A stretch of DNA of 64,000 nt from Pictodentalium vernedei (GCA_031216915.1 CM062289.1:450126866-450190865); one strand, 5' to 3'. Positions 10,905 through 21,578 are shown, counted from the stretch's first letter. Numbers and translations are program-made. Notes: generated by a model not told the origin, from the letters alone.

Positions 10905-11270
10905 AGATATGGAGTCGATATTTGCGCTTGACGTATTCACATTGTATTTATTTTCTGTAAATCAAGTGTTGTTTACTCGTTAATTGCGGTCGCTGTTGTC
11001 TGTAATCACTGGCGTCAATCGTTTGAAAAGTTTTGAACTTAATGACATTCTGTTGTCACCTGATTCACTTCTGTTAATTGCAAAAGAAATGTCCAGTTAG
11101 TTGCACTGTATGTTGAAGTACTGATTGTCCGCAAGACTCTTTTGGAACGGTAAGAATCAAACGTTCCGCTGGAAATTGTTTTCCCTATTTACCATCGTTA
11201 GTGCCAAGAATTCTTAACTTATTTGTTTGTTTTCTGGGGTTTAACCTACCGCACACCGAACGTCGCCTGA
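10905..11270. other. No supported feature
   Basis: Single-copy sequence between a half PB-B and a type-2 Pal68; nothing recognised. Confidence 0.5.
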
Positions 11271-11352
11271 GTGCTAGAATGTTCTATGTCCCATAGGGGA
11301 GATAATATAACGTCCCATAGGGGACATAGAACATTCTAGCACTCAGGCGACG
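11271..11352. repeat. Pal68 palindrome, type 2
   Basis: Arms CGTCGCCTGAGTGCTAGAAT and GTTCTATGTCCCATA; a loop of about 15 bp with extra GTCCCATAGGGGA. Changes relative to type 1 occur in both arms so pairing is kept. Confidence 0.8.
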
Positions 11353-11388
11353 CGATGTCAAAATATCAATATATCAACCTGCAAAATC

Positions 11389-11441
11389 TTCCCATAATGC
11401 AACACGGAATTTAACCAATCCAATCTTTCTTGACAGAGCTC
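11389..11441. repeat. R3 short dispersed repeat, copy 1
   Basis: TTCCCATAATGCAACACGG, ATTTAACCAATCCAATCT, TTGACAGAGCT. Confidence 0.5.
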
Positions 11442-11654
11442 TTCCTTCCACTGCCTTTGAGTAGAGCGAATGCTAAGATAGCCATACAAGGCGCGGTAGA
11501 AGCAGAAACCGGCGAATTTGGAAGATTTCCGGCATGTAAAAACTCTGCAATTTAATCGAACACACCTCTACACCACATAGCTGCTCTGTACACCCTCTAT
11601 ATCAGTACGTGCTCCTTTTTGAAACAATATCAGGTCCATTATGGAAAACTAGGA

Positions 11655-11759
11655 TTATTGTCGGTCGTTTTCGATTGTTCGAGTCAGCAAAGATTCTCGT
11701 TTTAAATCGAACACACCCACAAAATATATCAATAGGTCCCTCTGCGCTTTGGATGCCAT
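11655..11759 (-). CDS. Weak candidate first exon (MASKAQRD start)
   Basis: On the - strand an ATG at 11759-11757 has a strong initiation context (ACCATGG). It opens MASKAQRDLLIYFVGVFDLK and ends at a stop 35 codons on. It lies just downstream of a GC-richer stretch containing an AAGATGGCG-type motif. No clear donor site was seen and the protein is unrecognised. The case depends on the promoter-like patch beside it. Confidence 0.15.
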   Translation of the reverse strand: MASKAQRDLLIYFVGVFDLKRESLLTRTIENDRQ

Positions 11760-12230
11760 GGTAAACACGGGCCGCCGAAGATGGCGACGCGATAGGTCCG
11801 TTTCGGAACCATTTGGATAAAATACGGGTTGTTTTCGGTATTGCTGGTTAGTTATCGAATTGTATTCGATGTTTAGAGGCCACTCGATCTCCTGGGAATT
11901 ACATACAATAGAAACCAAGATGGTGGCCTCCAGTAAACAAAATAGATGATAGGAACACCTTAACAATACGCGCACGACATGCGTACTAAAATCCTCCTTC
12001 ATCATGGGAATGACGGCAAACGTGGCCAAAAACGAGGACTGTAACGTGATGTATAATGCACTGTGGTGTGACGCCACTTCCAGACACCGTCAAGTAGTCC
12101 GGCAAACCGGAATCGATTTTTGTATTCTCCGCTACTCACAAAAAGGAAATGAGATGTTTAATCCATTCAGCGCTGATAACAGAGAGGTTACGTTTGCATC
12201 TACAGGAATTCAGGTTACCTAGCAACCGTC
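11660..12230. promoter_or_regulatory. Promoter-like patch with YY1-type and RFX X-box motifs
   Basis: Largely repeat-free sequence. AAGATGGCGAC occurs at 11778-11788 and AAGATGGTGGC at 11917-11927; both match the YY1-type motif common near animal start sites. GGTTACCTAGCAACC at 12213-12227 matches the RFX X-box form GTNRCC-n-RGYAAC, known from ciliary gene promoters. A CAATTCCCAGAATTC stretch at about 12326-12340 (reverse strand) resembles part of a ZNF143 site. Function is inferred from motifs only. Confidence 0.3.
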
Positions 12231-12604
12231 AGCATTTAGAACCAAAAAGCTAAACTGCCAAATTCTCAGTCAACTGAAGACCTTCGGAGTACGAAAATAG
12301 GAAATACCCAATATACAACAAAAAGAATTCTGGGAATTGACAGGCGAACACTATATAAAGCTCCCTTGGGAAAACACGTTTTGTTAAATTATACAGTGAA
12401 AAGCAAAAGCCTGCAGCATCTTCATCTGAAACTAACATTGCTTGCTGTGATCACACCAAGAGGATTGCTGATTCATCCCCCTCCCCTTCCTTCCACCATC
12501 ACATTCAATCTACAGACTCCCCTTCCATCAAGTGTTAATGAGCACTTATAACATTCTGAAGCTTTTGGTAAATATGAAGTTGTAAATGACGGCGGAAGTA
12601 AATA
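12231..12604. other. No supported feature
   Basis: Single-copy sequence after the RFX-like site; a TATATAAAG at 12352-12360 could be a TATA box but has no partner features. Confidence 0.4.
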
Positions 12605-12858
12605 ATTAACTCTTGTCTCGCAGGGTATTATCAAGGTGTTGTTTTGTATCAAATCTAGCCAAGGCTGCTGTAAAGCAGCCATGGCTAGATTTGATACAAA
12701 ATTCATCAAAATTTAACTCAAGAAATCATTGGTGAAAAAAATCCATTCAATGAAAAGGGAGAAAATGTAACTAAATGTGCCCAAGTAAAACTTATTTCAC
12801 TGGAAAGAGAAGCCCTGTGCTGGGCAGGAATAACCGCCGGTAGTATGTAAGGAGTTAA
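12605..12858. repeat. R4 family element with GGCTGCTGT hairpin
   Basis: ATCAAATCTAGCCAAGGCTG inverted around CTGTAAAG; then CATTGGTGAAAAAAATCC, AAAGGGAGAAAATG and TGGGCAGGAATAACC. Ends near ATTAACTCTT and AAGGAGTTAAT. Confidence 0.6.
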
Positions 12859-13238
12859 TCGACACTCAGCACGTTAATTGGGGGAAGGCAGCCATACAAA
12901 ATGCCGATAGAAATTATTGTTTCTTAGGTCAGAAAACAGTTTTACAATAACTTAAAAATTATTTGAAATCAATAACCCCGAGAGATGTGAAATGCCAGGA
13001 ATTATATTTGTTTAATACAAGTTCATCACACGCTTCAGCGCCGAAACATTATTTTTCTAATTATCTTCACGACATTTGCCATTTATAATACAAATATACG
13101 TTTTATATTAAGAAAAGTAGTTCACTATTTAAAAAATCGGTGGATTGGCGTTTTTGTCTATGTGCAAGGTAATCGCATTTTTGTGAATAAAAAACATGGG
13201 AATAAGTGCTGACAAACGGCAAACGACAGTTTGTTTGT
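12859..13238. other. No supported feature
   Basis: A/T-rich; nothing recognised. Confidence 0.5.
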
Positions 13239-13801
13239 CAGAGGCGGACTGGCCGTACAGTCCACCGGGAAAATTCTCTGTGGACCCCCTATTGGGCTCC
13301 CCGGGGGTCCCCAAAGCTGATGCAGCCCAACACGTGTTGGTACGTGAAATTTCGTGAAAATAACCAAAACGCGTAATGGGTCTGATTGCACAGACTGCTG
13401 ATATATCAAACTAGTCCATACAGAGGACATTTCGATATATCAGCAGGGTAGTCTGTCATCGATCGCTGAAAGGAAACAGCGTTCCTTCAATTTCAAAAAT
13501 CAAAATTTTCTCTGATTAAGCCGGATTATGATCTTCTCGATGGGTCACCCCCCCCACCCCCCCCCACCCCCACCCCCGATAGAATTATTTTTGTCGAATG
13601 ATCGATGAAGATAACACAAAATTGCCATCGAAATGTCCTCTGTGTGGACTTCCATTGATCCCTCAGATGCAAGGAAGCCGCGTTCGTTCAGTTCGCAAAT
13701 TCAAAATTTTCTCTGGGTCTGCATACCCCCCTCCCCCCCCCCCCCCCCCCCCCCCCAATGTTGCATTTCCCGGTAACGTTTCTTGGCCCAGTCCGCCCCT
13801 G
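13239..13801. mobile_element. hAT-like MITE with CAGRGGCGGACTGG ends
   Basis: Ends CAGAGGCGGACTGGCC and GGCCCAGTCCGCCCCTG. No matching duplication was found. The interior holds C-rich runs (13547-13576, 13729-13756). Confidence 0.6.
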
Positions 13802-13984
13802 GGAACAAATGGTTCTGGTCGTAAAATCTGTGTGTTGATGGCTTATATTTTTCATACAGTATACAACACAAACTTCATTGTGATGTATAATTTGTGTATA
13901 TTCAATTCATATTGATGGAATATCAAACTTTGGAATTTCAAAGTAAACTAATTTTCCTTTTCTATATAGTACATTAAGAGCCCG

Positions 13985-14167
13985 TTTCATGAACGGGTGA
14001 TAAATAGAGGATATGGAATGAGTGTTTTTCTTATATAATATTTATGAAACGAGTCTAAGAAATTTCCGTTTTGGCGAGCCTCTGGCGAGCCCAAACGGAA
14101 AATTCGGACGAGTTTTATAAATATTATATGAGAAAAACACTCACTTCATATTCTATTTATCATATGA
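13985..14167. repeat. Long imperfect palindrome, about 85-bp arms
   Basis: GTGATAAATAGAGGATATGG with GAGTGTTTTTCTTATATAAT is inverted at 14125-14165, around GGCGAGCCTCTGGCGAGCC. A fold-back MITE candidate. Confidence 0.6.
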
Positions 14168-14208
14168 CACACACACGCACACATTAGCCACTTAGTATGA
14201 CTTTTTAA

Positions 14209-14421
14209 CCCATCACCTAACGTGATTTGCAGACGGCAGTTGGAAAAAACATCCTCGTAAAACTAAAAAAAAATCATTTTTTGCTTCCAAAACATAGGTT
14301 ATGACCCCTCATTGGAACGAGCTCGTCCAGCTCGTTCCAATGGGGTGTCATAACCTATGTTTTGGAAGCAAAAAGTGAAAATATAAAAAAAATGAATGGC
14401 GTTTGTCTTGTAGGTAAAAGA
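14209..14421 (-). mobile_element. PB-A MITE
   Basis: TTAA at 14205-14208 and 14422-14425. Hairpin GCTTCCAAAACATAGG with its reverse at the right. Ends CCCATCACCTAACG and GTAGGTAAAAGA. Confidence 0.82.
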
Positions 14422-14475
14422 TTAATACAATATAACCCACCCTAAATAGGACAGATAACGTAAATTCTCCGTACG

Positions 14476-14670
14476 GAAATTATGCAAATGTCACCCAGTT
14501 GTATTTTGTTTAGCCAATCAAATTGTCCAGTTTTGAAATTGGCCAATGAAAGCTCCCGACTCTAATTATGCAAATTATGAAAATGTGGCCCAGTTGTATT
14601 TTGTTCAGCCAATCAAATTGTCTAGTTTTGAAATTGGCCAATGAAATTTACGGAAGGCTTTATATATCAC
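14476..14670 (+). promoter_or_regulatory. Duplicated octamer/CCAAT module followed by a TATA-like box
   Basis: Two imperfect direct repeats (about 14476-14550 and 14562-14645) each hold ATGCAAAT (14482-14489; 14568-14575), a CCAAT (14514; 14609), an ATTGG (14538; 14633) and a further CCAAT (14543; 14638). TTTATATATC at 14659-14668 follows at promoter-like spacing. Octamer plus multiple CCAAT plus TATA is a classical Pol II promoter combination. No coding sequence is recognisable downstream. Confidence 0.35.
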
Positions 14671-15016
14671 TGATTAATATGAAAACAAAGTATCAAATGT
14701 TTTAAAGTAAACAAAACGGACGAGTCGTATGATAAAGGAAATATGTTATCGATCCAAGTGCTAGAATATAACCCTCTCGCGACAGGATGGGGTTTGACCT
14801 CCCTAGCACGATAAACAATTAAGAGAAGCTTTGGGTAGCCTCTTTGAGGCTCATCGTTTCCAGATCTATTCTTACCTTGAGATACGTTGGACTGAGCACG
14901 ATAAGTCTTGGACTGGGAGTCCGGGGGGTGGGGTGGCGGAGGGGGTGGTGCTCATCCCCAGAAATGTTTTATAAGAAACAAAGTAAACCCACGTCCTGCA
15001 TATTTGATGTTTTTAA

Positions 15017-15245
15017 CCCTTTACCCAACGTGGAGAATATCAATTTTGTTTTCTTTTAATTACTATTTTTTTTTAATTTTTAAAAAAAAATTCAATAAAA
15101 CCCTATTATGTGACCTCATTGGAACGAGCTCGATGTGCTCGTTCCAATGAGGGGTCACATGATATGATTTTGTTGAAATATTTTTTTTCAATTGCTCAAT
15201 TTGCAAATTACGCAGACGGATGTGGGCGATTCGTTAGGTAAAGGG
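15017..15245 (+). mobile_element. PB-B MITE, complete
   Basis: TTAA at 15013-15016 and 15246-15249. Hairpin around 15095-15165; right arm CAGACGGATGTGGGCGATTC. Confidence 0.85.
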
Positions 15246-15249
15246 TTAA

Positions 15250-16312
15250 GATAAATGCGAAAGGATTTGAGAGTATTTTTGGTTCATATGATGGACCTAT
15301 TTTTTTTATCGCTAGGTACAAATATGGGCTTCTAGCACCCTTCTATAATTATGAAGTACAACAGATCGATGTTTCCATGAAATTACAATTTACAACTTGT
15401 ATTTGTGTTTGGTTTTGTAATCTGTACTAACATGGCCCACGCCGTTAGAGGGTCCACTAGCATACAGAAACGGTTAAGGCGTCGTGTTGCTGCAAATTCT
15501 GCAATAGATGACTTATTGGATTGGAGAATAACAATGCTTTCATGTATATAATTTGACTTAAAGAGTGTCTCATCAAGAGAAAAGTACCCTTACGAACTCA
15601 TTGTTCTTTTTCAGGGAACTGAAGCCGGTTGCTTTGGATTACCATCACCAAGACAGCGTATTTGATGTAAGTTGAATTATAAACAAGTGCTGGCTGCCGC
15701 AACTGAGCTATAGGAGCTTCGATAAACGGGTTATCTCCACTTGATTTCGTGAACAATTCTGCACAAAGGAGACTGTAAATTATTTTGAGTTGGTATTCAG
15801 AGTTCTTTGTTTTAAATTGTACGTTGATTTGCATAAATATGCTATTGAGTTGCTTGTCAAAATTTAGAGATGTGCAATACACCAGAATAACCGAACCGAT
15901 ACCGATATCATGGGCATACTGAAAAACCGAACCGAACCAATCATTAAAAACCGAAACTGTCTGAATTTTCAAATTTTCCTACATTCAGTATTTATAAAAC
16001 CCCGTTGAGGCTTTATAGCAATTGAAGGGTTCATATTCATGAAAGAAATGGCTGATTTTCTTTTCCGTTTTGTTAACCCTCATGGATGGGCAATTGTCCT
16101 GAAGTCTTACTAGACTAATGTACAACCTCAACTTGTCCCAGGTGCTTAGCTTAGGTTTCGAGCCAAGTCTTGGCTGCCTGTTAAGAAATCACTACCCAGA
16201 TGTAGGGATGTGGCTAGAGGGTTTCAATTGGGGGTGGGGGGTGCCACCGGTGTAAATTCCAACTGTGAGTGGTTTCGATAGGTGGTTGCACTGCAGCGCT
16301 GGGTGATATCTT
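15250..16312. other. No supported gene
   Basis: A - strand frame of 124 codons (15598-15972) has no recognisable motif. CCGAACCGATACC-type repeats at 15890-15955 hint at a decayed mobile element. Confidence 0.45.
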
Positions 16313-16316
16313 TTAA

Positions 16317-16523
16317 CACTTTACCCAACGAATCGCCCGCATCCGCCCACGTAATATGCAAATACAGCTGCTGAAAAAATATTATTTTTCGAAAAATTCC
16401 AACAAAACCATATCATGTGACCCCTCTTTGAGGGGTCACATGATATGGTTTTGTTGTAATTTAAAAAAAAAAAACTGATATTTAAAATAATGAATTTTGA
16501 AATCGTCTGCGTTGGGTAAAGGG
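16317..16523 (-). mobile_element. PB-B MITE
   Basis: TTAA at 16313-16316, TTAT at the right. The short hairpin centre (CCCCTCTTTGAGGGG) lacks the GGAACGAGCTCG part. Confidence 0.82.
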
Positions 16524-17317
16524 TTATGAACCCTTCTGAAAATTTTCACTAGTCCTGAAACGGAAAAAGCATCATTTATAATGTGTCTGGGTCAGAAAAT
16601 TTACCGGATTGATGTCAGAGTCGAAATGTTGAGGCCATGTCAATTTTAGAGTAGGAAATTTGAAACTCAAGTTTTCAGTTGGAAATAAAAGATCAAAATT
16701 TCTCATCATTAGTTGGAATTTTATTATTTTTCTTGAACAATGTTAATTTATTGAATTTCCAACTATTTGATTTTTGACCTCGGAATTTCCAACTATTGAA
16801 ACCTCGCCCCCTGTCGCCACATCCCTGCCCAGGTGCTTTGTCATTGTCAGCAGGACCTCTTGAAGATGGCATGGTCAGGGCACATGCTTTGAGATTGCAT
16901 ACGACTCAAATAGGGCTGTAAAGTTCAATGTGTGTTTAGAATAAGTCACAAAATTACTGTAGGTATGATTTGTTTTTGTAAAAGAATGGCACTGTTGAGC
17001 TCATTAGCAGTGACATTTGTGGTGTTGTAGTAGAAAGATACAAGAACAACTTATTCTGTATTTTCCTGATGTGAATTCCCCTTTGGTGCTATCAGCAAAT
17101 CACAGTCACGAAACCGGTACCGAACTCATAACTCCAACACCGCCTATCTTTATCAATATTGCGACCACACTAATGGAAAAAGTCCACAACTGCGTAGGTA
17201 ACTGTGTGTCATCATTGCACCTACAAAGTTGTCCATGGTCATTGAGTGATGCAGAGTGCACAAGCCAGTGTTGATTGCCGTGCCATATTGATTGCTGTCA
17301 TACACATGACTAAATTT
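16524..17317. other. No supported feature
   Basis: CCAACT/AATTTC-rich stretch at 16620-16800, otherwise single copy; nothing recognised. Confidence 0.5.
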
Positions 17318-17488
17318 GACGAAAAAAAATCATTTAAATTTAATACAAGACATCATTGGTGAAAAAGTCCATTTAATTTAAAGGGAGATAATTTGATTAA
17401 ATGTGCCGATATTATACTTATGGCAGTGGCAAGAGAAATACTGTCCTGAGCAGGAATATCCACCAGCAGAATGCAAGGAGTTAGATCT
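17318..17488. repeat. R4 family, right part
   Basis: ACATCATTGGTGAAAAAGTC, AAAGGGAGATAATTTG, GAGCAGGAATATCCACC, AAGGAGTTAGA. Confidence 0.55.
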
Positions 17489-17530
17489 AAATACATGAAA
17501 TCAAAAGACAAGAAAAAACAGGCTACTTTA

Positions 17531-17767
17531 ACTGCTGGAAGGTTGAATTATTTTTGGTCCTCAAAATTTGTTCACACGCCACTGTCTAAAAATTTATGGG
17601 GGATATAGACCCTCTCCCATAAACTGCGTAAGAGAAAATTCATTCAGACTAAATAATTTCTCTTCAAAGATAATTTGAAGCACATCCTCAGAATTTGACG
17701 CTTTCAAGTTGCTGTACCCCGTCCTTCAGAATAAAGCTCAAATGTGGCCTTCCAGCATTCAACAAGT
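17531..17767. repeat. P4 family element
   Basis: ATTATTTTTGGTCCTCAAAA, hairpin ATTTATGGGGGATATAG/CTCTCCCATAAAC, GAAGCACATCC, CAGAATAAAGCTCAAATG, TTCCAGCATTCAACAAGTT. Confidence 0.55.
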
Positions 17768-17798
17768 TAATAACAAGACACTAGTGTTACTCTTGCAA

Positions 17799-17876
17799 GA
17801 TGAAATAAAACAAGTTACTGTGGTTTGTCATGACGAGATGAAATAAAGCAAGTTACTGTAGTTTGTCATGACGAGA
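17799..17876. repeat. Tandem duplication, 38-bp period
   Basis: GATGAAATAAAACAAGTTAC and TTTGTCATGACGA repeat at 17799 and 17837. Confidence 0.8.
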
Positions 17877-18582
17877 TGTTACGATTTCATCGAGTAACAC
17901 ACAACGAATCCACATGCCCCTCGACACGATGCTACTTTAGTATACCTATACGGAGTGACTATTGGTTATTACCTCCAAAAAAGTCGAGATGTCTAAACCA
18001 GCACAGTTCTCATGACTGACTGGACAATCGCTGAAGACGATTTGCCTTAAAAGACGAAACAATGGCTAGCAACGAACCGTTTGTCTGTACTGTCACCGCT
18101 CAAACTTCACAAACTCTTTACATGTGAAAACACAAAATCCTCTATGAATCTGGCCAAATATATTAAGGAAATTCCAAAAATCATAAACCCTTCTCACGGC
18201 TAATTACCTACCGGAATTTTCCTAAACTAAGATGTTCATCTAGTTGCCCAGTTTGCACCAAGATGATGACAAAGGAATATGCCTAAACAAGCAACATATG
18301 TTTAGAAACGTCTAGCATTGCCGGTGTTCTCCCCTTGTAGACAACAGTGCGCTCCTTTTCGTCTTTTCGATGTAAGGGTTTATTCAGCCCAATACCACTT
18401 TTGAAAGTTCACTCTTACGAGGAGAGAAGCAACTCGTGTGAATGCTACATGTGGTTCGTTTTCGAGAACACATACTGTATAATGATCCAAACAGTGTCTA
18501 TATCTCAAATCATGGGCACACCATGAGTTTGTACTATTGTGTTCTGCTGCAATGCACTTGGGCATTGATCTTAAATGAACAA
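17877..18582. other. No supported feature
   Basis: Single-copy sequence; short frames only. Confidence 0.5.
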
Positions 18583-18790
18583 TGGTGGAGAGGGAGGGAA
18601 AGGAGAGGGGAGGGGAGGGGAGGGGAGGAAGAGAGGAAGGGAGGGGGCGAGGAAGCTATAAACTAAAGTTGATGATGTTATTATCTTGTGTGGATACACC
18701 ACCTCCAGTATGCTTCTAACTTTTTACTCATTTTGTATGATATTTATTACTTTAACCCAAATTACATGGGAACAAGTTCTGAAATAAACT
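18583..18790. repeat. Dispersed repeat with purine-rich tract
   Basis: A GGGGA/GGAAG run (18588-18655) followed by AGTTGATGATGTTATTATC, GTGTGGATACACCACCTCC and AGTATGCTTCTAAC. The same order occurs in reverse at 55940-56115. Confidence 0.6.
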
Positions 18791-18858
18791 CGTCGCCTGA
18801 GTGCTAGAATGTTCTATGTCCCATACGGGACATAGAACATTCTAGCACCCATGCGACG
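18791..18858. repeat. Pal68 palindrome, type 2
   Basis: Same arms as 11271 with a CATACG centre. AACT flanks both sides (18787-18790, 18859-18862). Confidence 0.82.
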
Positions 18859-18940
18859 AACTGTCAAACCGTGCAATTTAAGGTGCGAATGTGTAATCGC
18901 AATGTGCAATCGTGTTACACACTAACAGATGAATTTCGAC

Positions 18941-18990
18941 ACGATATGAGTCTGGTTGTCGAAAGTATCGTTAAACCCCAACAAAACAAA
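18941..18990 (+). mobile_element. SINE T2 tail fragment
   Basis: GGTTGTCGAAAGTATCGTTA followed by AACCCCAACAAAAC: only the T2 end is recognisable. Confidence 0.5.
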
Positions 18991-19134
18991 CGAATCTAAC
19001 TCATGTTCGCGGTGAACACCTTTCATCAGAACGAACGCATTTTATTCTTCATTTCCGGCTTTTGAAAAACTGCTTAGTCGATTTCGAAATGCGGTATGTC
19101 AGGGAAGAGTACATTCAACAGGCAAATTAATTCC

Positions 19135-19252
19135 ACTTTAAAATCGGTTGGGTCAAAAATCAACCAAAATCAACTGGGTTGTGTGAATATGAACCCATTT
19201 GGCTTCATATTCACTCAACCCACTTGATTTGGGTTAAATTTTAACCCAGCTG
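19135..19252. repeat. AACCCA fold-back repeat
   Basis: CACTTTAAAATCGGTTGGGT, a run of AACCCA/TGGGTT pairs and CATATTCACTCAACCCAC. Same fold-back type as the MITE at 43419; part of it recurs at 19594-19640 on the far side of a SINE. Confidence 0.5.
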
Positions 19253-19253
19253 G

Positions 19254-19593
19254 TTTATTTATTATTTATTTATTGGTGTTTAAGGTCACATATTTCTGCA
19301 CAATGGCTAATCATGACCACGACAGTTTTACGGGTGGAGGAAGCCGGAGTACCCGGAGAGAACCACCGAGCAACTGTCAGTTCCCCAACACACTATCTCC
19401 ACACAACCAGAGTTGGAAGGTGCACCATCGACGTGCAGTGAGCCTTAGTACACAACGCCTCTGTGCCCCCACGTGGGCAATGGGAGTGAAGTGTCTTTCC
19501 CAAGGACACAACGCGGCTGCCGCAGGTGGGATTCGAACCGACGACCTCTCGGCTAAAAGCCTACACCTCTGTCTACTGAGTCACCGCGCCTCC
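19254..19593 (-). mobile_element. SINE-1 copy, type-1 head, T1 tail
   Basis: Runs from the TTATTTATTGGTGTTTAAGG tail to the head ending in ACTGAGTCACCGCGCC, with a good B box (GGATTCGAACC form). It sits between two copies of an AACCCA-rich fold-back sequence (19135-19252 and 19594-19640). Confidence 0.8.
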
Positions 19594-19640
19594 AATCGGT
19601 TGAGTTAAAAATCAACCCAAAACAGATGGGCTGAGTGAAT

Positions 19641-19866
19641 TTATTTATTTATTGGGGTTTTAACGACACTTTCGACAGCCAGGATCATCTCGTGTCGGAC
19701 AGTTTTGCTGGCGAGGGAAGCCGGAATACCTGGAGAGGACCACCGAGCAACGGCGAGCAACTGCCATACTCCCCAACGTACGTACTAACTCCACGCAAGC
19801 AGGGTTAGCACCAAGTGCACCATCGAAGTGCAGTACGCCTTAGTACACAGCGCCACCGTGCCCCCG
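19641..19866 (-). mobile_element. SINE-1 copy, T2 tail, 5' truncated
   Basis: Begins TTATTGGGGTTTTAACGACA and ends at CACCGTGCCCCCGTT before the head region. It lies directly beside the T1-tailed copy, so both tail types are seen side by side. Confidence 0.75.
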
Positions 19867-20404
19867 TTAAACACAAATAAACAAACAAATGATTGTCATG
19901 AACGTCGAACGGCCCTCTGCTGAAAACGATCTTAACAAAATGGCTTTTCACCTTTTGGTAGAGCAAAAAAGATCGTGTTCAAGACATTCGGTTTTTCTAA
20001 AGAAACTATTTACAATAACAGTATCGATAGTTGGCTGTCATTCTTTTTACAGTATTTTCAAAGATAATTAGTTATATTGCTCATTCAGTGTAAGTGCTAT
20101 CTTTAGCTTTGGGTTTGTGAATGTACTCATTAAATGGTTGGTTGTTTGTAATGAAAGATATATATTTTTAGGTTAATTTCACCATGTGAGTTTCCGATAG
20201 CGTATTGAAACCGAGACATCGTCCCTGGGCATATATCGACGAGTCTGTTATACGGCACGGTCGAGACTCCAATGCATCATCTCTGAAACACAGGGGAATT
20301 ATGTTCTTGTTGTTAGATAACTAGAGGGAAATTACTTGGACTGTCTCTATCCTCTCTTTTCATAGCATCGATCACGCTTGTCACTATAAATAATAAGTCA
20401 GCTC
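19867..20404. other. No supported feature
   Basis: Single-copy sequence; nothing recognised. Confidence 0.5.
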
Positions 20405-20490
20405 TATTTATTTATTTACTTATTGGTGTTTAAGGTCACATATTTCTGCACAATGGCTAATCGTGACCCGAACATGGATATAAGAATGAG
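20405..20490 (-). mobile_element. S2 repeat, truncated
   Basis: T1 tail (GGTGTTTAAGGTCACATA) followed by CGTGACCCGAACATGGATAT, the S2-type junction rather than SINE-1. Confidence 0.55.
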
Positions 20491-20514
20491 CTCCACTTGA
20501 ATAGCTATAACATT

Positions 20515-20660
20515 TTAATTTTCTCCTCGAAAATATAGCTTTTCAAGACCCTTTGGAACGAGCTAGTTCCATTGTGGGATAAGAAGTTATGGTTTGGACG
20601 CAAACAATGAAAACAAAACAATCAAATATGAATGGCGATTTTGAAAATCCCTTTTACGTT
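20515..20660. mobile_element. PB-A MITE remnant
   Basis: AATATAGCTTTTCAAGACCC, TTTGGAACGAGCTAGTTCC and GATAAGAAGTTATGG resemble the central hairpin. No TTAA ends. Confidence 0.4.
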
Positions 20661-20683
20661 CCCCTTGCACTGAGAGGACAAAT

Positions 20684-20773
20684 CGTCCCCTGTGTTTCAA
20701 TGTGTTCTATGTGCCAGTAGGCTGCCAGTAGGCTGCCAGTAGGCACATAGAACACATTGGAACTCAGGGGACG
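20684..20773. repeat. Pal68 palindrome, type 1, with expanded loop
   Basis: The loop block GCCAGTAGGCT is present three times in tandem, lengthening the element to 90 bp. AAAT on both sides. Arms otherwise as in other copies except TGTGTTTC at the left. Confidence 0.85.
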
Positions 20774-21113
20774 AAATATCTTTTAAAATAATTAACAAAA
20801 TAGCGGTTAATCGAAACACAGAAACCACGGCACCGCAAATGGAACTACAAAAAAACTGAAATAAATCAACGAATAAAAAAAGCTGGATCAATTCAGCTCT
20901 TACTATAGAGTTCCAATTTGAAGGAACAATTTTATTTAAACAGATTTTAGCCATTAATATTTAAGATACAAATACATTGTGAGAATATCTGGAAATGGAA
21001 CTATAGAAAATTGTGTATTAGCTTGTCTCGCACCCTGTATTGAGTCACGTGGGTTTTCCCTGTGACACCCATCAGCCGTTTACAGAGCTTCACCACTGAT
21101 CTCTATACCATTG

Positions 21114-21578
21114 TAGTACTGAAATGGTTAACCGGATAATCGGTTTGAAACCAATTAGCTACCTAACCGATTAGAGAAACAGTCAACCGGTTATCCGGAA
21201 CATCAATAGTGATCGTCATTCCACGTTTAAAACGTAGTTAATCTGCCGCTTCTCATTTGTGATAGATTACACACCAAAGCCACGTTGTGTATACTGAGAA
21301 ATAATCGACTTTGGAGTTCAAGACTTCGTTAATGATCGGCAGTTTCCGTGATTAATGTGTAATCGCAGAAACTATTCCATAGTGTGTATACAAACGAACG
21401 TTGTCGAGTACCCGACAACGTTCGTTTGTATACACACCACGGAATGGTTTGAGAATACTGCTTTCCAATTCCCATAGTTTTGATATTCAGTAAAATAATG
21501 GCCACGGATAACCGGATATAGTCCGGTTATAGCTCTCGGTTAGTCGGTTACGAAAATGAGCCAACCGTTTCAGCCCTA
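21114..21578. mobile_element. hAT MITE with AACCGGTT-rich ends, 465 bp
   Basis: Ends TAGTACTGAAATGGTTAAC and CAACCGTTTCAGCCCTA. Flanks TACCATTG and TACGATTA match 6 of 8. The central palindrome at 21369-21445 has long arms around CGACAACGTTCG. Confidence 0.65.

Noticed and set aside
15598-15972. 124-codon frame on the - strand
   Set aside because: No motif, no splice context and A/T-biased composition; length is compatible with chance in A/T-rich DNA.
2292-20773. Pal68 repeats as a CRISPR array
   Set aside because: Copies are kilobases apart, not regularly spaced, and the genome is eukaryotic.
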